Shown: one piece after another, positions 28,390 to 34,388 of the stretch
How positions within the stretch are numbered: the stretch's first letter is position 1
Layout: each line of letters starts with the position of its first letter
Assembly: GCA_021815805.1 (NCBI GenBank)
Contig: JAKAZQ010000007.1
Coordinates: forward strand, 1-47,503
Direction: 5' to 3'
Length of the DNA stretch: 47,503 bases
Origin: Pseudomonadota bacterium
Lineage (GTDB): Bacteria; Pseudomonadota; Gammaproteobacteria; Burkholderiales; Burkholderiaceae_C
Program-made: the position numbers and the translations under genes
Notes under the pieces: generated by a model
The model's database searches: none
Told to the model about the DNA's origin: nothing
What the model saw: the letters and a program-made list of their open reading frames with translations, nothing else

Positions 28390-28652
28390 TTTCCGAGTTG
28401 CTGCGCTGCATCGCGCGCAGCCGCCAGGGCATCCAGGTGCTGACCATCAAGCCCGGTTTCGTCGACACACCGATGACCGCCGGCATCGCCCGCAAGGGAC
28501 TTCTCTGGGCGAGTCCGCAGCGCATCGCCGGCGGCATCGTGCGGGCGCTCCAGCGGCGTCGCGACATCGTCTACCTGCCCTGGTTCTGGCACCCCATCAT
28601 GCGGATCATCCAGCACATTCCCGAGCGCATGTTCAAGCGCATGTCGCTGTGA
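28390..28652 (+). pseudogene. C-terminal remnant of a short-chain dehydrogenase/reductase (SDR) gene
   Basis: The frame ending at the TGA 28650-28652 encodes a stretch typical of the last third of an SDR oxidoreductase: GIQVLTIKPGFVDTPMTAG, then LLWASPQRIAGGIVRAL and YLPWFWHPIMRIIQHIPERMFKRMSL. The nucleotide-binding N-terminus (TGxxxGIG) and the catalytic YxxxK are absent. The in-frame sequence upstream of about 28390, back to the tRNA-Ser, shows no SDR character. Intact SDR genes of this kind usually precede a HAD phosphatase, as here. I read it as a gene truncated at its 5' side next to the tRNA. An ATG at 28377 could allow a short peptide, but not an active enzyme. Confidence 0.75.
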
Positions 28653-29284
28653 CCGCGGTGTCGTCGACGCCGATGTCCGGCTGGGTCGCCTTCGATTTCG
28701 ACGGCACGTTGACGCGCCGCGACAGCCTGCTGCCGTTTCTTCACCGCATGCTCGGGCCGGCGCGGCTGACGGCGGTGCTTGCGCTGGAGTCGCCCTGGCT
28801 GGCCGCGCATGGCGCGCGCCTTGTCTCCAACGAGGCCGCGAAGGTGCATCTGCTGCGGCGCGCGCTGGCAGGCCACCGGCGCGATCAGCTCGAGGCCTTC
28901 GGCGAGGTTTTCGCGCAACGCCACGTCGCAGCGCTGCTGCGCGCCGATGCCATGCAGTGCCTGCGGCGCCATCAGGCGGCCGGCCAGCGTTGCGTGCTGG
29001 TCACGGCCTCGCTCACGCTGTACACCCGTCCGTGGGCTCTCGACCAGGGTTTCGATGCGGTGATCGGCAGCGAGCTGGCCTTCGATGCCGACGGCAGGAC
29101 CCGCGGCGAACTCGTCGGCGGCAACTGCTACGGCGCGGAAAAGGCGCGCCGGCTGCGCGAACAGCTCGGCGTGCAGGCGCTGGACGCCGCCTACGGCGAC
29201 AGCCGCGGCGACCGCGAGATGATGGCCATGGCCGCGGCGCGGCATTGGCGCGGGCGCGCCCATGACGGCGGCGGGCATCGCTGA
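28649..29284 (+). CDS. HAD-superfamily (subfamily IB) phosphatase
   Basis: A 211-residue phosphoserine-phosphatase-like hydrolase. The motifs are complete: nucleophile DFDGTLT near the N-terminus, motif II VTASLTLY, motif III lysine in GAEKARRLRE and motif IV YGDSRGDREMM. The C1 cap between motifs I and II fits HAD-IB. The start is either GTG 28649, overlapping the stop of the SDR remnant (GTGA), or ATG 28673. Coupling to a now-truncated SDR suggests that the two once formed an operon and that the HAD gene may have lost its promoter. A terminator follows. Substrate unknown. Confidence 0.87.
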   Translation: MTAVSSTPMSGWVAFDFDGTLTRRDSLLPFLHRMLGPARLTAVLALESPWLAAHGARLVSNEAAKVHLLRRALAGHRRDQLEAFGEVFAQRHVAALLRADAMQCLRRHQAAGQRCVLVTASLTLYTRPWALDQGFDAVIGSELAFDADGRTRGELVGGNCYGAEKARRLREQLGVQALDAAYGDSRGDREMMAMAAARHWRGRAHDGGGHR

Positions 29285-29329
29285 CGTACCATGCGCAGGG
29301 TCCGGCGCGCGCGCGCCGACCTGATCCGC

Positions 29330-29354
29330 AGCCCGGGCACGCCCCGGGCTTTTT
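29330..29354 (+). terminator. Intrinsic terminator after the HAD gene
   Basis: AGCCCGGG (29330-29337) and CCCGGGCT (29343-29350) form an 8-bp stem with a 5-nt loop, followed by TTTTT. Confidence 0.85.
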
Positions 29355-29400
29355 GCTTGCCGCGCGGCGTGCGCGGCGTCTCGATCCCGCGAATCCGTCG

Positions 29401-30264
29401 ATGCATTTTCTCGCTCTCGCCGTGTGTTTCAGCGTCGCCGTGTCGTGGTGGCTGCGCCAGGCGGCGGCCTGGCGCCTGGATCTCGGGCAGATGGTGTGGT
29501 GGAACTACGCCGCGGCCGGCGCGGCCTGTCTGTGGCTGCTGCATCCGCGCCTCGACCGCCACGCGCTGGCGGCGCTGCCGTGGGGCCTCGTGCTGCTGCT
29601 CGGCGTGGTGCTGCCCGGCCTGTTCGTGATCATGGGGCGCGCCGTGCGCAGCGCCGGCATCGTGCGCGCCGACACCGCGCAGCGCCTGTCGCTGCTGCTG
29701 TCCCTGCTGGCCGCCTTCACGCTGTTCCGGCAGCGCATCGATGCCTGGCAGTGGCTCGGCCTGGCGCTGGGCCTGCCGGCGCTGGCGGCCATGCTTGCGC
29801 GCCCGCGCGCCGCCGTGTCCGCGGCGCAGCGCGGTGGCGGCTCCGCGCTCTGGCTGTGCGCGGTCTGGCTCGGGTATGCGCTGGTCGACGTGCTGCTCAA
29901 GCTGGTGGCGCTGCGCGGCGGCGATTTCGGCACCACGCTGCAGAGTTCCTTCGTGCTGGCCTTCGTCTTCATGGGCGCGGCGCAGCTGTGGCGCATGGCG
30001 CGCGGCGCGCGCGCCGACGTGCGCAGCCTGGGCGCCGGGCTGCTGCTCGGCCTGCTGAACTTCGCCGACATCGACTTGTACGTGCGCGCCCACATCAGCC
30101 TGCACGCCAACCCCGCGGTGGTGTTCGCCGGCATGAACCTGGGGGTGATCGCGCTCAGCGCCCTGCTCGGCATGGGCTTGCTGCGCGAGCCGACGAGCCG
30201 CGTCAACCGCCTGGGCCTCGTGCTCGCGGGCCTGGCGGTGGCGGCGCTGGCGCAGTCCGCGTAG
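29401..30264 (+). CDS. EamA/DMT-like multi-helix membrane transporter
   Basis: A 287-residue polytopic membrane protein with about nine or ten hydrophobic helices in two halves, resembling drug/metabolite (EamA-like) permeases. The halves begin FLALAVCFSVAVSWWLRQAAAW and ALWLCAVWLGYALVDVLLKLVAL, suggesting the internal duplication typical of the superfamily. The C-terminal VNRLGLVLAGLAVAALAQ is also typical. ATG at 29401 is the first good start after the terminator. Substrate unknown; the assignment rests on topology more than on a specific signature. Confidence 0.7.
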   Translation: MHFLALAVCFSVAVSWWLRQAAAWRLDLGQMVWWNYAAAGAACLWLLHPRLDRHALAALPWGLVLLLGVVLPGLFVIMGRAVRSAGIVRADTAQRLSLLLSLLAAFTLFRQRIDAWQWLGLALGLPALAAMLARPRAAVSAAQRGGGSALWLCAVWLGYALVDVLLKLVALRGGDFGTTLQSSFVLAFVFMGAAQLWRMARGARADVRSLGAGLLLGLLNFADIDLYVRAHISLHANPAVVFAGMNLGVIALSALLGMGLLREPTSRVNRLGLVLAGLAVAALAQSA

Positions 30265-30334
30265 CAGCGGCCCGGCGCCACGGCAACAGTCTGCGCGTGC
30301 CGCGTTTGCCGTCGCGCGCGCGGGCCGGCAGGCA

Positions 30335-31060
30335 CTATGCGCGCGGGCGCTCGCCGCCCGGCGCGCCGGCGTCGGCGACCTCGCGTCCGGCATAGGTCAC
30401 CGGGCCCGTCGGCTGGCCGGTGGGCGAGCCGCCGGCCGGCTCCACGCTGATGGCGAAGCCCCGCGCCTGCAGCGCGGCCGCGCGCAGTTGCGGCGGCATC
30501 GGCATGCGGAAGCTGCCGCGCAGGCGTACGACCCCGGCGGCGATCGGTCGACCCTGGCGCGGCAGTACCCACAATTCGAAGGACTTGCCGGGCGGCGGCG
30601 CCTGGCCGCCGATGGCGGTCAGCGTGGCCTGGGTGTCGTGCACGTCGAGCAGCGCGGCGTGGCCGGCCGGCCCGGCAAGCACGGCCACCAGGTGGCGCGC
30701 CGGCGCGGGGGGGCGCTGCAGCAGCAATCCGAGAAGCAGCGCGCTCGAGGCCACCGCCAGACAGCCCAGGCCGAGCGCCAGCGCCTTCCAGGTGCGCAGG
30801 CCCCAGGCGCGCCCGCCGCGCGCCGGCGCAGCCGGCGGCGGCGCCAGGCGGCGTTGCACCGCCTCCCACACGTCGGGCGGCGCGTGCGCCGGCAACAGGC
30901 CTTCGTCCAGGCGCTGGCGCCAGCGCTGCAGGCTCTGCGCGGCCAGCGGCTGGGTTTGCAGCAGGGTCTCGAAACGCCTGCGCGCGGCCGGTCCCATGCC
31001 TCCGGTGAGATAGTCGGCGGCCAGCCGGTCGAGCCGTTCGGGGTGCTGTTCCCATTTCAT
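30335..31060 (-). CDS. Anti-sigma factor, RskA type
   Basis: A 241-residue membrane-bound anti-sigma factor. The N-terminal 90 residues are cytoplasmic (LDRLAADYLTGGMGPAARRRFETLL, typical of RskA). One transmembrane helix follows (LALGLGCLAVASSALLLGLLL, about residues 90-115), then a periplasmic RskA C-terminal domain (KSFELWVLPRQGRPIAAGVV, FAISVEPAGGSPTGQPTGPV). ATG 31060 overlaps the stop of the ECF sigma gene (ATGA), the usual coupling for a sigma/anti-sigma pair. Release signals are not deducible. Confidence 0.9.
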   Translation of the reverse strand: MKWEQHPERLDRLAADYLTGGMGPAARRRFETLLQTQPLAAQSLQRWRQRLDEGLLPAHAPPDVWEAVQRRLAPPPAAPARGGRAWGLRTWKALALGLGCLAVASSALLLGLLLQRPPAPARHLVAVLAGPAGHAALLDVHDTQATLTAIGGQAPPPGKSFELWVLPRQGRPIAAGVVRLRGSFRMPMPPQLRAAALQARGFAISVEPAGGSPTGQPTGPVTYAGREVADAGAPGGERPRA

Positions 31061-31611
31061 GCCGGTGTCCCCCCGAGGCACTCGCGCAGGGCCAGCACGG
31101 AACGCCGGATGATCGTCTTCACCGTGCCCAGCGCCATGCCGCGCCGCGTCGACAACTCGCTGTGGCTCAGGCCCAGCACGTAGGCGTCGGTGAGCAGTTC
31201 GCGCTGCTGCTGCTTGAGCGCATCGAAACACTCCTGCAGCCTGCCTTGCGACAGGCTGGCCTGCAGTTGCTGCTCCGGGTCGGCGCGCGGATCGGCGACC
31301 TGCAGCGCCTGCTCGGGATCATCCAGCCGGTGCGCCTGCTCGCGCTGCTGCGCGCGCAGGCGGTCGAGGCAGGTGTTGCGTACCACGGCGGCCAGCCAGG
31401 CTTCCGCCGAACCGGCCGACGGGCGGTAACTGGCGGCGAGGTGCCAGATTTTCACGTAGGCGTCCTGCAGCGCGTCCTCGGCCAGATCGTTCCGGCGCAG
31501 CAGGCGCAGGCAGATCGCCCAGGCGCGACGCCGGGTCGCCTCGTAAAGGCAGGCGAAGGCGCCGCGATCGCCGAGGGCGCTGAAAGCCAGCAGTTTTTCC
31601 AGGTCGGGCAT
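31057..31611 (-). CDS. ECF-family RNA polymerase sigma factor (SigK-like)
   Basis: A 184-residue extracytoplasmic-function sigma factor. Region 2 is visible as FACLYEATRRRAWAICLRLLRRNDLAEDALQDAYVKIW and region 4 as QRELLTDAYVLGLSHSELSTRRGMALGTVKTIIRRS. The SigK/RskA class is inferred from the RskA-type partner. The MPDLEKLLAF start at 31611 is chosen because family members begin just before region 2; the frame open to 31686 would translate an 11-bp hairpin. That hairpin (31626-31652) lies 15 nt upstream in the leader. The ferritin-like gene precedes it on the same strand. Confidence 0.9.
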   Translation of the reverse strand: MPDLEKLLAFSALGDRGAFACLYEATRRRAWAICLRLLRRNDLAEDALQDAYVKIWHLAASYRPSAGSAEAWLAAVVRNTCLDRLRAQQREQAHRLDDPEQALQVADPRADPEQQLQASLSQGRLQECFDALKQQQRELLTDAYVLGLSHSELSTRRGMALGTVKTIIRRSVLALRECLGGTPA

Positions 31612-31625
31612 GCCAACGGTGCAGG

Positions 31626-31652
31626 GCGCAGCGGCCTGCAGGGCCGCTGCGC
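31626..31652 (-). promoter_or_regulatory. Perfect hairpin in the leader of the ECF sigma gene
   Basis: GCGCAGCGGCC (31626-31636) and GGCCGCTGCGC (31642-31652) form an 11-bp perfect stem with loop TGCAG, ending 15 nt before the sigma ATG. It could be a terminator or attenuator for the ferritin-like gene upstream, or could influence sigma translation. No T-run follows. Confidence 0.5.
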
Positions 31653-31727
31653 AGCATGCTAGCGCAGCCCGCGGCGCCGGCACCACGCGCCGCCCGCCGC
31701 GCGCCGCGGCAGGCGGCGGGCGATGGC

Positions 31728-32309
31728 TCAGGCGATGAATGCCGCCGGCACCGGGTTCTCGCCCAGCGCGTTGAGCAGGATCGCCCAGTGCATGGTCTCG
31801 TCCCCGAGGATGCTGGCCGCCGCCTTGGCCAGCGCGCGCTCGTGAAACTGCGGCACGGTGCCGAGATAGGCGCTTGCCGCGCCCTTTTCCAGGCCGGCGG
31901 CGAAGCGCAGAACGTCGGCCTGGTTGTGCAGCTGGTCCGTCGGGAAGCCGTATTCGGACGCCTTGCGTGCCATCACCGGCGTGCCACCGAGCTTGTGGAT
32001 GGTGGCCTCCAGGATTCCGGCGTGGGCCTTGTGCTGGCTCTGGAACTCCACGGCCACCGCGAGCACGGGCTTTTGCAGCAGGCCGGATTCTGCCCCCACC
32101 TGGTAGGCGGCGATCGCCTGGTACTCGAGGCCGAGCGCGACGTTGAGCATCTGCACGTCGTCCGCGCTCGAACTCGACGCGGCGAAGCTGCGTGCCGGAA
32201 GCGCCAGCGCCGAGGCGGCGCCCAGCCCGGCGACGAACAGCCCGCCGCGTCGGAACCAGGCGCGGCGATCGGGGGAGGCGGGCAGCGTGGGGTATTCGAG
32301 GTCTTGCAT
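31728..32309 (-). CDS. Exported ferritin-like domain protein
   Basis: A 193-residue protein with a twin-arginine-type leader (RRAWFRRGGLFVAGLGAASALALPARSFA) followed by a ferritin-like four-helix domain of the Ferritin_2/DUF4439 kind. Candidate metal residues sit in LGLEYQAIAAYQVG (Glu), FQSQHKAHAGILEATIHKLGG (His, Glu) and DETMHWAILLNALGE (Glu, His). Function of the family is poorly known. GGAG lies 6 nt before ATG 32309, favouring it over ATG 32315. It is the first gene of a ferritin-like / ECF sigma / anti-sigma set, suggesting regulation by that sigma. An 11-bp hairpin stands in its leader. Confidence 0.85.
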   Translation of the reverse strand: MQDLEYPTLPASPDRRAWFRRGGLFVAGLGAASALALPARSFAASSSSADDVQMLNVALGLEYQAIAAYQVGAESGLLQKPVLAVAVEFQSQHKAHAGILEATIHKLGGTPVMARKASEYGFPTDQLHNQADVLRFAAGLEKGAASAYLGTVPQFHERALAKAAASILGDETMHWAILLNALGENPVPAAFIA

Positions 32310-32340
32310 CGTCATCTCCAGGTGCATGGTCGGTCGGATC

Positions 32341-32376
32341 GGCGAGCCGTGGACCGGAGGTCGTTCACGGCTCGCC
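32341..32376. promoter_or_regulatory. Perfect inverted repeat upstream of the ferritin-like gene
   Basis: GGCGAGCCGTG (32341-32351) and CACGGCTCGCC (32366-32376) are perfect 11-bp arms around a 14-nt spacer that itself contains GACC-GGA-GGTC. It lies 31 nt before the ferritin-like ATG and 34 nt past the pirin stop. It could be an operator, a leader hairpin or a terminator for pirin lacking a T-run. Confidence 0.6.
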
Positions 32377-32410
32377 TGCCAATCCATACGCCGCTGGAGA
32401 CGAATCGGAT

Positions 32411-33124
32411 TCAGATCGGCGTGTCGGGCAGGTCGAACACCAGTACCTCGGCGTTCACGGCGTCTCCCACGCGCACGCTGTCGACGTGGCGCAGCTTCAG
32501 CGCGTCGCCGGCCTGCAACGCGACGCCGTTGGCGTGCAGGCTGCCCCGCACCACGTGCACATAGGCCTGGCGCCCGGCGGCCAGCGGCAGCGTGCCGGAC
32601 TCGCCGGCGTCGAACAGGCCGGCGTACATGCTGGCGTCCTGGTGCATGCGCAACGCGCCGTCGCGCCCCTCGCCGTCGACGATCAGGCACAGGCGCCCGC
32701 GCTTGGCGGCGGCCTCGAAGCGACGCTGCTCGTAGCCCGGGGTGACGCCCGGCGTGTGGGGCTGGATCCAGATCTGCAGGAAGTGCACCGGCTGCGTGTG
32801 CGACGGGTTGAACTCGCTGTGCTGCACTCCGGTGCCGGCGCTCATGCGCTGCACATCCCCGGGGCGGATGGTCGATCCGTTGCCCAGGGAGTCCTTGTGC
32901 GCCAGCTCGCCGCTGATCAGGTAGCTGATGATCTCCATGTCGCGGTGACCATGCTCGGCGAAGCCGCTGCCGGGCTGCACGCGATCCTCGTTGATCACCC
33001 TCAGCGGGCCGAACTGGATGTGCCGCGGGTCGTAGTACGAGCCGAAACTGAAGCTGTGGAAGGAGTCGAGCCAGCCGTGCTGCGCATGGCCGCGCTCGTC
33101 GGAGCGGCGAATTTCCTGCAACAT
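32411..33124 (-). CDS. Pirin-family protein (YhaK/YhhW type)
   Basis: Bicupin iron-binding protein of 237 residues; some homologues act as quercetinases, others have regulatory roles. The N-terminal RSDERGHAQHGWLDSFHSFSFGSYYDPRHIQFGPLRVINED is diagnostic. The metal ligands are visible as the two His in FAEHGHRDMEIISYL and the His and Glu in GVQHSEFNPS. ATG at 33124 gives the conserved start MLQEIRRSDERGH. It reads towards the ferritin-like gene on the same strand, separated by 101 bp that contain a hairpin. Specific activity cannot be inferred. Confidence 0.92.
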   Translation of the reverse strand: MLQEIRRSDERGHAQHGWLDSFHSFSFGSYYDPRHIQFGPLRVINEDRVQPGSGFAEHGHRDMEIISYLISGELAHKDSLGNGSTIRPGDVQRMSAGTGVQHSEFNPSHTQPVHFLQIWIQPHTPGVTPGYEQRRFEAAAKRGRLCLIVDGEGRDGALRMHQDASMYAGLFDAGESGTLPLAAGRQAYVHVVRGSLHANGVALQAGDALKLRHVDSVRVGDAVNAEVLVFDLPDTPI

Positions 33125-33341
33125 GTCGTCAAGGATCCTGGTTTCGTGTCGTGCGATTTCGTGCCCGCGCAACGGCGACGGACGCGGCGCGCCAGTCGCG
33201 CAACCGCCGCACACCTGAACCATAATCCAAAACTTCCGCAGGAACAGCGCGCGGCGCCGCAGGCGCAGCGCCGGGGCACACGCACGCCTGCGTGGGCCCG
33301 GGCTTCGTACACTGTGGCTGCTTCCGCCCGCATCGTGCCGC

Positions 33342-34079
33342 ATGAAAACCCTGATCGACCTGCTGTTCACGGAAAAGCACCGCCTGACCGCGCGCCGACG
33401 CGCGCTCGAGGTGCTGCACGAACTGTGCACCAGTCGCGACCGCCTGAGCCTGTACGTGGACGCCGCGGCGCGCGAGCTGCCGTCGATCCTGCTGGAGGTC
33501 GACGAGGACGAGGAGACCGTGGTGTTCGACATCCCGCCCGAGGTCGAGGGCGTCTCCTGGGACGGACGCTCCGATCTGCTCGCGGTGGCTCGCTACGAGG
33601 GGGTGTACGTGGGCTTCGAGCTGCAGGACATCCAGCGGGTGCCGTGGCATGACGCCACCGCGCTGCGCGCCGTCTTGCCGGAAGAGGTGTATTACCTGCA
33701 GCGCCGCCAGTACTTCCGCGTGCCGGTGGGGCGCGGACACGTCAGCCCGGTGGTGCTGGTGCGCCAGGGCGCGGGCGAGCTGACGGGGAACTGTCACGAC
33801 CTCAGCGCCGGCGGGATGCGCGTGCTGGTGAGCCCGGTGGACGGGGATTTCGCGCTGCGCGCCGGGGAGCGCCTGCCGGAATTGCGCTTCGAGCTGCTGG
33901 GCCGGCCGCTGCAGACGGCGGCGAGCATCCAGCATGTCGACGAACCGGTGCTGCTGCCGAATGGCCAGAGCCTGCTGCCGCTGGGCCTGCAATTTCTCGA
34001 GAAGTCCTTCACGTTCGACCAGGCCGTGGTGCGCTATGTGCAGCAGCGCGACCGCGACCTGCTCGGCGGACGTCACTGA
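33342..34079 (+). CDS. ycgR: PilZ-domain flagellar brake protein YcgR
   Basis: Cyclic-di-GMP effector that slows the flagellar motor. The 245-residue product has an N-terminal YcgR domain (residues about 10-115: SLYVDAAARELPSILLEVDEDEETVVFDIPP) and a C-terminal PilZ domain. The c-di-GMP motifs are RRQYFRV (RxxxR) and CHDLSAGGM (D/NxSxxG). ATG at 33342 gives the usual N-terminus. It lies directly before a large GGDEF-EAL gene, so c-di-GMP turnover and response are neighbours, although a 309-bp gap with a palindromic element separates them. No flagellar genes are in the window. Confidence 0.9.
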   Translation: MKTLIDLLFTEKHRLTARRRALEVLHELCTSRDRLSLYVDAAARELPSILLEVDEDEETVVFDIPPEVEGVSWDGRSDLLAVARYEGVYVGFELQDIQRVPWHDATALRAVLPEEVYYLQRRQYFRVPVGRGHVSPVVLVRQGAGELTGNCHDLSAGGMRVLVSPVDGDFALRAGERLPELRFELLGRPLQTAASIQHVDEPVLLPNGQSLLPLGLQFLEKSFTFDQAVVRYVQQRDRDLLGGRH

Positions 34080-34388
34080 GCGGTTTTCCGGCAGGGATCC
34101 GCGCGCACGCGGGTTTGCGCGCCTGCGGTGCTGCCGAGGAGCCTGGGCGGCAGAGGGCGAGCCTGCTGCAATTCGCCAGGGGCGGCCCATTCCGGCGCCG
34201 ATGCGTCGCCCATAGTGGCCACCATGGGCTGCTCACTGCCCCCGAACTGTCCTCGCCCCTGACGAAGTTCGCGACGGCTCCCTCTGCCGCCCAGGCTCCG
34301 AGCGCCGCGGAATCGCGGCACAATCCGGGCTGGCGCGCACGGCGCGCGCAGCCCCGTCCGTCCCGCACCTTCCGTCTTTCGTCCTCTC
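34080..34388. other. Intergenic region ycgR / GGDEF-EAL gene
   Basis: A gene-free stretch of 309 bp. It has a small hairpin just after ycgR (GCGCGCA at 34101-34107 with TGCGCGC at 34116-34122), then the 162-bp palindromic element at 34138-34299. About 90 bp carrying the promoter of the GGDEF-EAL gene complete it; CACAAT at 34319-34324 is a weak -10 candidate. No coding potential is recognised. Confidence 0.6.
34138..34299. repeat. 162-bp imperfect palindrome (MITE-like or long-hairpin element)
   Basis: The outer 20 bases GGAGCCTGGGCGGCAGAGGG (34138-34157) are perfectly repeated in inverse orientation at 34280-34299. The similarity continues inward with small gaps: TTCGCCAGGGGCG on the left matches TTCGTCAGGGGCG on the right, down to a near-palindromic centre CCATAGTGGCCACCATGG around 34211-34228. 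The whole element therefore folds on itself, and the match ends abruptly outside the 20-bp ends. It encodes no protein. Long terminal inverted repeats without a transposase gene suggest a miniature mobile element or a REP/BIME-like structure. No second copy was noticed in the window. Confidence 0.7.

Noticed and set aside
34138..34299. Possible c-di-GMP riboswitch before the GGDEF-EAL gene
   Set aside because: The structure is a simple long palindrome without the characteristic c-di-GMP aptamer junction or tetraloop-receptor sequences.
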